64,000 bases of DNA from Nipponacmea schrenckii (lineage: Eukaryota; Mollusca; Gastropoda; Lottiidae): positions 3,100,001 to 3,164,000 of the forward strand of contig JAUJPP010000011.1 in the NCBI GenBank assembly GCA_030562195.1, read 5' to 3'. The position numbers and the translations under genes were made by a program. The notes beneath the pieces are model-generated. The model did not search any database. It was not told where the DNA came from and saw only the letters and a program-made list of their open reading frames with translations. Shown here in pieces: positions 40,401-55,400 of this stretch. Within the stretch, counting starts at the first letter, position 1; each line of letters starts with the position of its first letter.

Positions 40401-43400
40401 TTGTTGTAGTTTATGTATATTTCTAGTTACAGATAGTTTGCTGTAGTTTATGTATATTTCTAGTTACAGATAGTTTGTTGTAGTTTATGTATATTTCTAG
40501 TTACAGATAGTTTGTTGTAGTTTATGTATATTTCTAGTTACAGATAGTTTGCTGTAGTTTATGTATATTTCTAGTTACAGATAGTTTGCTGTAGTTTATT
40601 GGAAGAATTAATTCGTTCAATCAATGATTCATCTTTATGGTTGACTGTTTTACAGCAGAACTCAATTTTACCAACTTTACTAACCTCATGGAAACGTAAT
40701 CAATGTAGTATGTTCTAGACAGAAACTAGCGTTTGTTGTATTTATGTATATTTCTAGAAAAACAGATAGTTTGGAGTTTATTATATTCTAGACAATAGTT
40801 TGTTGAAAAGGGTCATGTATATTTCTAGTTAAATATTGTTGTAGTTTATTATTTTTCTAGAATACAGATAACTTTGGAGTTTATTATAATTACAATAGTC
40901 TGAGTAAATTTTTCAGTTAAGATGTAAAGGGTTTATGATATTTTCTATTAAATATTTGTGTCGTTTTACATGGAAGAAAATTTTAACAGATGATTCCTTT
41001 ATTTGAGTCCAGATAATTTTTACCAACTTTACTAACCCCCATTGAAACGTAATAAGGGGTCAAAACAGAAACTAGCGTGTCATTTTAACATCATAGAAAT
41101 AACAGACCTGAACCTAATTAGAGTCCATTAAATTACAACACCAGACTAAATCAGTTGATTGATGTAAAGGGTCATGATATTTTCCCATCTGAAACTATCG
41201 CGTCGTTCTTACATCATAGAAATAACAGACCCGAACCTAATTGGAGTCTATTAAATTACAACACCAGACTAAATCAGTTGAAAGATGTAAAGGTCATCAT
41301 ACTTGGTTTCCCTCTTGTCAGTGATGCAGTCCATCAGATGGGACAATAAACCAAGGCTCTGTGTGCTACAGGCTGTGCACATTAAAGATTCCTCGACAGT
41401 TGGAAATTGCAATAAGAGTAGGCTAATGCTTCTGTCCTGGCCAAATTTCCCTCATTGCACACTGCATGGCATTATTCATCTTCATTAACCCATACAGTGT
41501 AAAAGGCAGGACGTAAAATACTCATTTCATTTTCATGATTTTACTTGGCTTTTACTTTTCTCGTACATCCTGTTGTTTTTAATCTTTGCTAATTTTGATT
41601 TATTGTTAATATTTTAGGCTCAGGAAGGTCTGTCGTACGTCCATTCAGCTTTCCTTCTGTTACTGACCATAGCTCAAACAGAAAAGGTATTTAAAGTTTT
41701 TTTTATGTAAGATTTTGGTACATGTGGAGAAAAGTTAAAATCAAACATGTTTGATAAAGTTTTTCCATGAATGAACAGTTCGTTCAACAGATGCTAGTGT
41801 GTGTGGGTAACAGTTCGTTCAACAGATGCTAGTGTGTGTGGGTAACAATTTATCAGCTAAAGAGTTTAAGCTCATTCTTAAAATAGTGTTTACTTAGTTT
41901 CCTCAAGAGATTTTCATCAATGTAAAAAAGTTCGTTTCAACAAGATGCTAGTGTCGGGTAACACATTTAAAAGATGCTAGTGTGTTGGGTAATAGTTCTT
42001 TAACAGATGCTAGTGTTTTGGGAAAGTTTAGTTCAACAGTCTAGTGTGTTGGTAACATTCTTTAACAGACTAGTGTTTGGGAAAACAGTATGTTTAACAA
42101 GATCCCCTAGTGTGTGTGGGTAACAGTTTTTAACAGACTAGTGTGTGTGGGTAACAGTGTTAAAACAATGAGGAGTGGGTACAGTTATTTAACAGATTGT
42201 AGTGTGTGGGGGTAACAGTTGTATACAAATGCTATTGTGATGGGTAACATTTTCAACAATGCAGTGTGTGGGAACAATTTTAAACAAGCTAATTGTTTTG
42301 GGTAACATTTCAACAGAGCTATTTTGGGTAACAGTTCGTTAACAGATGCTAGTGTGTGTGGGTAACATATTTACAGCTATAGAGTTTAAGCCATTTTAAA
42401 AATGCCTTTAGTTTTCTAACCGATTTTCTCAACTAGTTAACAAGTTTTTGAATTTCATAATGTGTTATCTAAATAATGGACTTACATTCCATTACATAAA
42501 AAATGTAACCAAGAGTTATGTCCCTTACCAAAGGTCCTATCCTTGAAGCATTGATTTTTAACGTTTTTATTTAGTCAATATTAATTAATTTTCATCTACC
42601 GGGCATTCTATTGTGTTGATCTAAAACATCTTTCATATAGAATATAATTTTAAATAAAAGGATTGATGATGCCACTAGCTAATTATAGACAGATTATTAT
42701 TACACAGTTACCAACCCTGTCCTATTGTGTTTTAATACAAGGGTGAGTGTTCTGTTTTTTCAGGGTGCTAGTGTGTTAGCGTTAATCAACTAGATCTACT
42801 AACGTTTTGTTTTTTCAGGGTGCTAGTGTGTTAGCGTTAAATAACCTGTCTGTCCACACGTGTTTAGTTATAACCAAATGTTATTCACAAGATGATAAAA
42901 AAGGTCAACATTTTCAGAAAAAGGTAGGTAGGGAAAATTAAAACAACCAAAAATTGTTTGGTTCTCACTTGGTAATAACACACATGGAAATAACGCACAT
43001 GAAAATATCACACATAGAAATAACACATATGGAAATAACACACATGGAAATAACACACATGGAAATAACACACATGGAAATAACACACATGGAAATAACA
43101 CACATGGAAATAACACACATGGAAATAACTCACATGGAAATTACACACATGGAAATAACTTGCAGGGAAATAACACACATGGAAATAACACATATGGAAA
43201 TAACACAATATAAATACTTAGAAATAACATATACATACTTGGAAATAACATACATGGAAATAACTCACATGGAAATAATACACATGGAGGTAACACACGT
43301 GGAAATAACACGCAGGGAAATAACACACATGCAAATAATACACATGCAAATAACACACGTGGAAATAACACACATGGAAATAACACAAGCACACATGGAA

Positions 43401-46400
43401 ATAACACACATAAAATCTCTACCTTGACCTAAGTTGATCTTTGATAACGATTATAATATATCAACTAATTATTTCTAATACTTCTGAAGACTATTTACAT
43501 ATATTTCTGTTCTACTTGATTTTTACTTACATTCAAGACCCAAATCAACCCAGGTAAATCAACCTATGTAAATTAACCCAGGTAAATCAACCCATGTAAA
43601 TCAACCCATGTAAATCAACTACGGGAATAACTATTGTAAATCAATCTATGAAACAAGCATGGTAAATAACCCAGGAAATCTATATACAATAGATTGAAAT
43701 ATAGGAATACTTTTTTCAGTTTGTATTAATAAAAATGCTATACAATGCAAGTGCAATTGGTTAATATAACAACATCATTATACAAAGATTGTTAATTTTA
43801 TCGGGGATAATAACGATTAAGTATAATAATCTATACAAGCAAGGCAATTGGTTAATTAAAAATCTTATACAAAGATTGACAATATCAGGAATAATAGTTG
43901 TATAATAATCTATACAAGCAAGGCAATTGGTTTATTAAAAATCTTATACAAAGATTGACAATATCGGGAATAATAGTTGTATAATAATATATACAAGCAA
44001 GGCAATTGGTTAATTAAAAATCTTATACAAAGATTGACAATATCAGGAATAATAGTTGTATAATAATCTATACAAGCAAGGCAATTGGTTAATTAAAAAT
44101 CTTATACAAAGATTGACAATATCGGGAATAATAGTTGTATAATAATCATAAAGCAAGGAATTGGTTAATTAAAAACTTATACAAAGATTGACAATATCGG
44201 AATAATGTTGTATATATTATACAAGCAGGCAATTGGTTAATTAAAAATCTTATACAAAGATTGACAATATCAGGAATAATAGTTGTATAATAATCTATAC
44301 AAGCACAATGGTTAATTAAAAATCTTATACAAAGATTGACAAATGGGAATAATAGTTGTATAATAACATACAAGCAAGGCAATTGGTTAATTAAAAATCT
44401 TATACAAAGATTGAAATATCGGAATAATATTGAAATAATCATAAAGAAGCAATGGTAATAAAAACTTATACAAAGTTGACAATATCGGAATAATAGTTGT
44501 AAATAACATACAAGCAAGACAATGGTTAATTAAAAATCTTATACAAAGATTGAAATATCAGGAATAATAGTTGTAAATAATATACAAGCAAGGAATTGGT
44601 AATTAAAACTTATACAAAGATTGACAATATCAGGAATAATAGTGAAATAACTATACAAGCAAGACAATTGGAATTAAAAATCTTAAAAAGATTGAAATAT
44701 CAGGAATAATAGTTGTAAATAATCTATACAAGCAAGCAATTGGAAATAAAAATTTATAAAAATTGAAATACGGAATAATATTGAAATAACAAAAACACAA
44801 TGGTTAATTAAACATAAATTGACAATATATAAATGATTAATCTTCAAAGCAATTGTAATTAAAATTTTAAAATTACAAATGAATAAAGTTTATATAATAA
44901 CCAGAAGCAATTGGTAATTAAATCTATAAAGAAATTGGAAAATAGGAAAAACTATAAACAAGAAATTGATATAACCAAGGCAATACCGTAAATGAATAAA
45001 TTAATAACCAGTAATGAAAAACTTAAAAAGGAATACCCAGGAATAAGGAAATAAATAAATACAAGAAAAACTTGGAAATAAAAATCAACAATTGAAATAT
45101 CATGTAATACTTGTAAATAAATCTATAACAATGGAATCTGGTAATAAAACTGATACAGGAAATACTCGGGAAATAACACATGAAATAATACAAGCAAATC
45201 AACTTGGTAATAACAAATGAATACAAAGCCATAAAACCAAATCACCTACCTAATTTTTATAATTTAATACAACTTATTAATCTTCAAGATTTACAATATC
45301 GTTAACTTGTATATTCATCAACAAATGTAATTTAAATCATATCAAAGAACAATAGGAATAATCATTGTAAATAAATTAAACATAGAATCGTATTAAAAAC
45401 TGTAATCAACATGAAATAACCGAATCAACTATGTAAATAACATGTAAAGAAGGACAATGTAATAATTTAAATCAACAGGAAATACGGTAATAGTTAAATA
45501 TTAAATAAAGCGATTTTTTGTTAGTTTATTTGAAAATAAAAATATATAAACAGCAGGTTATTGGTTAATTATAATCTATACATTACATCATAATTATCAT
45601 TCTTAGAAGATTGTTAATTTTAATCATCAAGAGACCAACAGGTGGTATCAAAATTTACAAGCAGGCAATTGGTTAATTAAAAATCTTATACAAAGATTGA
45701 CAATATCGGAATAATAGTTGTATATAATCTATACAAGCAAGGCAATTGGTTAATTAAAAATCTTATACAAAGATTGACAATATCGGAATAATAGTTGTAT
45801 ATAATCTATACAAGCAAGGCAATTGGTTAATTAAAAATCTTATACAAAGATTGACAATATCGGAATAATAGTTGTATAATAATCTATACAAGCAAGGCAA
45901 TTGGTTAATTAAAAATCTTATACAAAGATTGACAATATCGGGAATAATAGTTGTATAATAATCTATACAAGCAAGGCAATTGGTTAATTAAAAATCTTAT
46001 ACAAAGATTGACAATATCGGGAATAATAGTTGTATAATAATCTATACAAGCAAGGCAATTGGTTAATTAAAAATCTTATACAAAGATTGACAATATCGGG
46101 AATAATAGTTGTATAATAATCTATACAAGCAAGGCAATTGGTTAATTAAAAATCTTATACAAAGATTGACAATATCGGGAATAATAGTTGTATCATAATA
46201 TATACAAGCAAGGCAATTGGTTAATTAAAAATCTTATACAAAGATTGACAATATCGGGAATAATAGTTGTATAATAATCTATACAAGCAAGGCAATTGGT
46301 TAATTAAAAATCTTATACAAAGATTGACAATATCGGGAATAATAGTTGTATCATAATATATACAAGCAAGGCAATTGGTTAATTAAAAATCTTATACAAA

Positions 46401-49400
46401 GATTGACAATATCGGGAATAATAGTTGTATCATAATCTATACAAGCAAGGCAATTGGTTAATTAAAAATCTTATACAAAGATTGACAATATCGGGAATAA
46501 TAGTTGTATAATATTCATATCAAGCAAGGCAATTGGTTAATTAAAAATCTTCATACAAAGATTGACAATATCGGGAATAATAATTGTATATAATTATACA
46601 AGCAAGGCAATTGGTTAATTAAAAATCTTATACAAAGATTGACAATATCGGGAATAATAGTTGTATCATAATATATACAAGCAAGGCAATTGGTTAATTT
46701 AATATCTTATACAAAGATTGACAATATCGGGAATAATAGTTGTATAATAATCTATACAAGCAAGGCAATTGGTAAATTAAAAATCTTATACAAAGATTGA
46801 CAATATCGGGAATAATAGTTGTATCATAATATATACAAGCAAGGCAATTGGTTAATTAAAAATCTTATACAAAGTGTGACAATATCGGGAATAATAGTTG
46901 TATAATAATTTATACAAGCAAGGCAATTGGTTAATTAAAAATCTTATACAAAGATTGACAATATCGGGAATAATAGTTGTATCATATTTCTATCAAGCAA
47001 GGCAATTGGTTAATTAAAAGTCTTATACAAAGATTGACAATATCGGGAATAATAGTTGTATCATAATCTATACAAGCAAGACAATTGGTTAATTAAAAAT
47101 CTTATACAAAGATTGACAATATCGGGAATAATAGTTGTATCATAATCTATACAAGCAAGACAATTGGTTTATTGAAAATCTTATACAAAGATTGACAATA
47201 TCGGGAATGATAGTTGTATCATAATATATACAAGCAAGACAATTGGTTAATTAAAAATCTTATACAAAGTGTGACAATATCGGGAATAATAGTTGTATCA
47301 TAATATATACAAGCAAGACAATTGGTTAATTAAAAATCTTATACAAAGATTGACAATATCAGGAATAATAGTTGTATAATAATCTATACAAGCAAGACAA
47401 TTGGTTAATTAAAAATCTTATACAAAGTGTGACAAAATCTTGAGAAAAAGTTGTCGACTCCTCCCAAGAGAAGTACCATCAGGTGTTCAATTTATATAAT
47501 TCCTTAAATATTATTTATTCAAAAATAAATGTTCATCTCATTAGCCATATTGTCCTGTCTTCATTAGCCCATAAGGTACAGAAGAGTAGGATGTAAAACT
47601 CCATTCATTTCATTAGCCAATAAGGTGCAGAAGAGTAGGACGTTAACCTCTATTCATTTCATTAGACCATAAGGTGCAGAAGAGTAGGACGTAAAACTCC
47701 ATTCATTTCATTAGTCCATAAGGTGCAGAAGAGTAGGATGTAAAACTCCATTCATTTCATTAGCCCGTAAGGTACAGAAGAGTAGGAAGTAAAACTCCAT
47801 TCATTTCATTAGTCCATAAGGTGTAGAAGAGTAGGACGTAAAACTCCATTCATTTCATTAGCCCATAAGGTACAGAACAGTAGGATGTTAACCTCTATTC
47901 ATTTCATTAGCCCATAAGGTACAGAAGAGTAGAACGTAAAACTCCATTCATTTCATTAGACCATAAGGTACAGAAGAGTGGGATGTAAAACTCCATTCAT
48001 TTCATTAGCCAATAAGGTGTAGAAGAGTAGGATGTAAAACTCCATTCATTTTATTTCATAGTATTGGTGTGTAAACTTGATAGATCATGTGACAAACTGA
48101 TTAAATAACAATAATTGATATATTTTGTAGTCGTTAGAGAAAGGGTGTATAACTCTAGATGATCAGAGTTTACAGGAAGCAGAAGTAACGTGTAGTTTTA
48201 TTTACCAACTCTCCTATTTTAGTCGAGAATGGAGATTCAACCTACCTGATATATTAGTCAAACTTCTGGTGAGTCTTAATTTTATACGCCCACATTGTAA
48301 TGAGCAACTTCCAAACAGAAAAAAGGCAGGCAGCAGTAAACAATCTTGGATTACTTGCCAATGGGATCACAAGCTCCACTAGTAGAACAATGATTTATTT
48401 GATGTATATTGAACTTGGTGTAATAAATAATAAAACTGGACATCAAATACTTTCCTTTATTATCTTAAACTGCCGTCCACCATTTTTAATATCCTTACGT
48501 TTTGTTTCTTCCCTTCTGAAGTCAAATCTTTTTTGACGAAATGTTGGGTATAATAGTCCCACTCTGTACCACTCCTGGTTCTAGTTGATATAATTATTAT
48601 TATAATTTCAGACGTCCATGGTATATATGACCCAAAGTTTAATATCCTTGTTAATTAGACCGCGTTATCTGTCACATGTTTTAGAAGTAAGTAATCTATT
48701 CTACCTAGCTCTTTATTCTCCAAAACTTAACTCACATCAAATCTAGATTTAAGAAATACAGTAATCTTAGAGAACTTCACCTCCAGGAAGGATCTTAACC
48801 AGTTAATGGGAGAGGTCAAATCTTGTGTTCTTGTTAACACCATCATATAACACAACTTCTACATGTTAATATACAGTGTACTCTGAGTAATCCGACACAC
48901 TCGCTAATCTGACATTATTTTACAGTCCAGATATATGTCAGATTACTCAGAGTACACTGTATTATAACACCAAATTAACCTTGTAACACTTACACAGGAA
49001 CATTAACACAAGATTTAACCTCACCCAGTGTATCCTACCTACCAGTATCTCTGATAAAATAAAAATGATGATGTGTTTATCATAAATTAAGTATTATAGT
49101 AGAGTTGATATTTTAATTTTAGGCTCAGAAAGGAAACAAAGTTGGTGAAAAATCAAAACTACATTTACATTCTTCTCCGTTACTACAGCAACAAACATCA
49201 ACTGAAGATATCGACCATCCGAGTAAACAACTTCTCAATATACAACAGAGGTCAGTCCAGATATTGCTTTTTATTAAACTTTGGTCTTATTAGCATTATA
49301 GTAGGAAGTAAAACTCCATTCATTTCATTTCTTATTAGCATTATAGTAGGACGTAAAACTCCATTCATTTCATTTGGTCACTATAGATCATGTGACAAAG

Positions 49401-52400
49401 TTAATAAACTGAATATGTATGTTTGTAGCGTGATCTATTTCGTTTACACACCAATAATTATAGTGAGACCACCCAGTGTCATTATATTTCTTATAGAATT
49501 TTTAATTTGTGAAGTAAACTTCATTCCTTATTAATGCATATTAGTTTGGCTAACTCGTTAATTTTTCATATATCTTTTTTATATAAATTTTTAACAACAC
49601 ATTATGATTTGTAATGTGCATTATAGTCGTACAATATGTTGTATTTTAGCTGTACTAATGTTTACACCAATTAAGCATTAAGTGATAGGGTCTCCATACG
49701 TTTACATCTTATAATTATAGTAAGACCAACTTTATTCTTATACTAATTTATAGATATATATTACATATAATTTCATCTGTTATTATTTTAGATGTAAATT
49801 CCCTATGTCTATTTCATTCTATAACAGGCATGTGAGTTGTGTTTAATAAAACTCTCTATTTCAGGATGTTAGATATAATAGGTCGGAGTTTAGCTGGTTT
49901 AAAACAGTTTACACCTGATCTATGTGAAGTTTTATTAGACCAGGTGAGTATATCACTTCTATAGATAATATTGTACTATATCTCCTTTATCTCAGTAGAG
50001 AACTGTGGTGGCTCAGTGAGTTAAACGCTTGCTTGCTTACCTGCCAGTCCAGGGTTTCTCCTTGTCAGTGATGAAGGTCGGAGGGACTGACATGGAAAAA
50101 GCATCGTTGTTAGGATGAGACAAGAAACCAAGGCCCCGTGTGCTACAATCTGTGCACGTTACAGATCCCTCGACATTTGAAAATCGATAACGAGTAGGCT
50201 AATGTCGCTGTCCTGGCAAAATTTCCCTCATTCAGCATACACCCTGCATGGCTTTGCCCGTCTTCATTAGCCAATTAGGGCTGGAAGAGTAGGATGTAAA
50301 ACTCCATTCATTTAATTTAACGCCTGTCTGGTGTTTTGGCAGGTCCTGTATTTACCAGGTAATAATCTTGTATTGTATTGTAGAGTATGGATATTAGTGA
50401 ATACGAACCAATCTTAGGTCTGGGTTTTTCCACCCCGTCAATCGATCAAGCAGCTCGGCCTACATTTGGAATGTTAATATCGTGTATTACCTCGTGTTTT
50501 AGATTGCTATCCAAGGTAAGCTGGAATACTTCGTCTGAATTTCTAGTTTTATATTGCTGATGAAAACAATGGTTTGTTTAATGCCTGGTAATAATTACTG
50601 GTATATGACTTGACTGAAATTTTTCCTCATTGCACACTGCATGGTGTTACCCGTCTTCATTAACCCATCAGGTGTAGAAGAGTAGGATGTAAAACTCCAT
50701 TCATTTCATTAGCCCATAAGGTGCAGAAGAGTAGGATGTAAAACTCCATTCATTTCATTAGCCCATAAGGTGCAGAAGAGTAGGATGTAAAACTCCATTC
50801 ATTTCATTTAAATGCTTGCCAATCTTTCAACTGACGTTTTGCATAAATGGTATTCCAGTTTCCACACCTTCAAAATAACATGGTCAAATTATAGAGTTAT
50901 AATTTCTAAACTGCCTGAAAAATCTGAAATCTCATTGCTAATCTGTAAACTGACTTTTTGCATTAATAATTTTACATACACCACACCTTTAAATTGTAAT
51001 GTAAAAACTTATTTTATTAGATAAAAACAATTGGGATGTAAATCTTTTATTTCTTGACTGAAATAGTGACTAATTAAAATTCCTATACAGGATAAAAATT
51101 TGAATGCTCAAAATTTCCGAATTTAAAGTTAATTTGTGTGAATTTTTTCAGATTGATCCAAAAGGAGGCAGTTCACCTCATAAATCACCTGATACTGAGG
51201 CAGTCCAGCTTATTTCTAAGTAAGTTATTTGACAGTTTATAATCCATAGATTTCAATATAAATACAAAGATACCCTAGTCCAGTACTCCATGAATTTTTA
51301 ACCCCAAAATATATCTAAAACGTAGTAAAGCAGCATAAATAGAAGTTAAAAGTGTCCCCTGATTCACATACAAAGACTAGACAATCAGAATGGTGTAAAT
51401 AGAAGCTATAAGTGTCCCTGATACACATACAAAGACTACACAATCAGAATGGTGTAAGTAGAAGCTATAAGTGTCTATGATACACATACAAAGACTAGAA
51501 AATCAGAATGGTGTAAATAGAAGCTATAAGTGTCCCTGATACACATACAAAGACTAGACAATCAGAATGGTGTAAATAGAAGCTATAAGTGTCTCTGATA
51601 CACATACAAAGACTAGACAATCAGAATGGTGTAAATAGAAGCTATAAGTGTCTATGATACAATACAAAGACTAGACAATCAGAATGGTGTAAATAGAAGC
51701 AAAAAGTGTCCCTGATACACATACAAAAACTAGACAATCAGAATGGTGTAAATAGAAGCTATAAGTGTCCCTGATACACATACAAAGACTAGACAATCAG
51801 AAAGGTGTAAATAGAAGCTATAAGTGTCCCTGATACACATACAAAGACTAACAATCAGAATGGTGTAAATAGAAGCTATAAGTGTCCCCGATACACATAC
51901 AAAGACTAGACAATCAGAATGGTGTAAATAGAAACAATAAGTGTCCCCTTATACACATACAAAGACTAACAATCAGAATGGTGTAAATAGAAGCTATAAG
52001 TGTCTTTATACACATACAAAGACTAACAATCAGAATGGTGTAATAGAAGCTATAAGTGTCCCTTTATACACATACAAAGACTAGAAAATCAGAATGGTGT
52101 AAATAGAAGCTATAAGTATCTCTGATACACATACAAAGACTAGACAATCAGAATGGTGTAAATAGAAGCTATAAGTATCTCTGATACACATACAAAGACT
52201 AGACAATCAGAATGGTGTAAATAGAAGCTATAAGTGTCCCTGATACATATACAAAGACTAGACAATCAGAATGGTGTAAATAGAAGCTATAAGTGTCCCT
52301 GATACACATACAAAGACTAGACAATCAGAATGGTGTAAATAGAAGCTATAAGTGTCCCTGATACACATACAAAGACTAGACAATCAGGAAAGGTGTTAAT

Positions 52401-55400
52401 AGAAGCTAAAGTGTCCCTGATACACATACAAAGACTAGACAATCAGAATGGTGTTAATAGAAGCTATAAGTGTCCCTGATACACATACAAAGACTAGACA
52501 ATCAGAATGGTGTAAATAGAAGCTATAAGTGTCCCTGATACACATACAAAGACTAGACAATCAGAAAGGTGTAAATAGAAGCTATAAGTGTCCCCGATAC
52601 ACATACAAAGACTAGACAATCAGAATGGTGTAAATAGAAGCTATAAGTGTCCCTGATACACATACAAAGACTAGACAATCAGAATGGTGTAAATAGAAGC
52701 TATAAGTGTCCCTGATTCACATACAAAGACTAGAAAATCAGAATGGTGTAAATAGAAGCTATAAGTGTCTCTGATACACATACAAAGACTAGAAAATCAG
52801 AATGGGGTTAAAAAGAAGCTATAAGTGTCCCTGATTCACATACAAAGACTAGACAATCAGAATGGTGTAAATAGAAGCTATAAGTGTCTCTGATACACAT
52901 ACAAAGACTAGACAATCAGAAAGGTGTAAATAGAAGCTAAAAGTTCCTGATACACATACAAAGACTAGACAATTCAGAATGGTGTAAATAGAAGCTATAA
53001 GTCTACCTGATACACATACAAAACTAGACAATCAGAATGGTGTAAATAGATGCTATAAGTGTCCCTGATTCACATACAAAGACTACACAATCGAATGGTG
53101 TAAATAGAAGCTATAAGTGTCCCTGATACACATACAAAGACTAGACAATCAGAATGGTGTAAATAGAACATAAGTGTCCCCTCATACACATACAAAGACT
53201 AAACAATCAGAATGGTGTAAATAGAAGTTATAAGTGTCCTGATACACATACAAAGACTAGACAATCAAATGGTTAAAATAGAAGTAAATGTTCTGATACA
53301 CATAAAAACAGAAAATCAGAATGTGTAAATTGAAGCTATAAGTGTCCCTGATTCACATAAAAATAGACAATCAGAATGTAAAAGAAGCTAAGTTTCTCTA
53401 TAACTACAAAGACTGAAATCAGAATGGGTAAATAGAACTATAAGTTTTGATTCATTTACAAAACTAGACAATCAGAATGGTGTAAATAAACTTAATTTTG
53501 ATTACATACAAAACTAACAATCAGAAAGGTGGTAATAGAAGCATAAGTGTCCTATACACATACAAAACTAGACAATCAGAATGGTGAAATAAGCTAAAGT
53601 GTCCTATACACATACAAAATAACAATCAGAATTGTAAATAGAAGCATAAGTTCTGAACTTTTACAAAGACTAAACAATCAGTATTGAAATAGGGCTATAA
53701 TGTCTCTGATTCACTAAAAGATAGAAAATAGAATGGTGTATATAGAACTATTTAAGTGTACCTGGGGTAACCTTACCCCCAAAGACTAGAAAATCAGAAT
53801 TGTAAATAAACTAAAAAAAAGTGTCTGATAACTACAAAAATGCAAAGTTGTAATGAAGTATAAACTTATCCTCAAAAAAAGCAATCGAATTTAAAAAAAA
53901 ACTTAATTCTCGTTAAAACAAAAACTAAAATCGAATGGGGAAATAAAATTAAGTTCCCCATAAATCAAAGATGACAAAGAAGGTAAATGGTAAAGTGTCC
54001 CATCCATCCTAACAATAAATGGTTTAAAAAAATATAATTCCCCAACAATAAAAGACTGACAACGAAATTTAAATAGGTTTAAAATTTTCAATAAAAACAA
54101 AAATAAAAGGGAAAANNNNNNNNNNNNNNNNNNNNNNNNNNNNNNNNNNNNNNNNNNNNNNNNNNNNNNNNNNNNNNNNNNNNNNNNNNNNNNNNNNNNN
54201 NNNNNNNNNNNNNNNNNNNNNNNNNNNNNNNNNNNNNNNNNNNNNNNNNNNNNNNNNNNNNNNNNNNNNNNNNNNNNNNNNNNNNNNNNNNNNNNNNNNN
54301 NNNNNNNNNNNNNNNNNNNNNNNNNNNNNNNNNNNNNNNNNNNNNNNNNNNNNNNNNNNNNNNNNNNNNNNNNNNNNNNNNNNNNNNNNNNNNNNNNNNN
54401 NNNNNNNNNNNNNNNNNNNNNNNNNNNNNNNNNNNNNNNNNNNNNNNNNNNNNNNNNNNNNNNNNNNNNNNNNNNNNNNNNNNNNNNNNNNNNNNNNNNN
54501 NNNNNNNNNNNNNNNNNNNNNNNNNNNNNNNNNNNNNNNNNNNNNNNNNNNNNNNNNNNNNNNNNNNNNNNNNNNNNNNNNNNNNNNNNNNNNNNNNNNN
54601 NNNNNNNNNNNNNNNGCCAGTCCAGGGTTTCCCTTGTCAGTGATGGGTCGGGGGGTACTAAAAACATGGAAAAAAGCCAACCCGTTGAAAAGGAGAAGCC
54701 CCAAAAAAACCAAGGGGCCCCGTGTGCCTAAAAAATTTCCCTTCAGATCCCTCGGCTTTTGCCCCCTTTTTAACCAATTGGGGCGGGAAGGTGGGGGAAA
54801 TTTTTCCCTTAAATTTTTTAACCCTGCGGGGTTTTTGGAAAGGCCTTTTTTAAGGGTTTTTGGAAGAGTAGGATTTAAAACCCAAATTCATTTTTTTAAC
54901 CCCGTCTTTTTTTGGCGGGTCCCTTAATTTAATTTTAAAAATCTTGTTTTTGTTTTTAGAGTATGGTAAGGGGAATACCCAATTTTGGGTTTTTTTCCCC
55001 CCGCAATTTTTTAAGCCTGGTTAATTTGGAATGTTAAAAAATTTTTATTGACCTCTGTTTAGTCATTTATCCATCAGGTGAGAAGGTGGAGTACTCATTG
55101 AATTTCAGTTTTAATGCTGACAAAACAATGCGTTTGCTAAATCGTCCGTTAATAACCTTCACTGTTATATGATCTCTAAACTGCCTAAAAAATTTCCTCA
55201 TTGCACACTGCATGGCTTTGCTCATTTAAACCCATCAGGTGTAGAAGAGTAGGATGTAAAACTCCATTCATTTATTTAAATGCTTGGGCATGATCTTTCA
55301 TATTCTTGACTGTTTTGACTATAAATATTCCAGTATACACCATCACGTTTATATCTCTAAACTGCCTGAATTTAAAGTTAATATCTGTTGATTTTTTAGA

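Noticed and set aside
42868..43427. Open frames on both strands (MEITH and HVCYF repeats)
   Set aside because: The 15-bp period keeps any frame open; no flanking coding signal.
53903..54713. Minus-strand frames spanning the N run
   Set aside because: Most of their length is undetermined sequence.
54634..54927. Plus-strand frame after the gap (VLKTWKKANPLKRR...)
   Set aside because: Lies in corrupted SINE sequence with inflated homopolymers; frame openness is an artefact.
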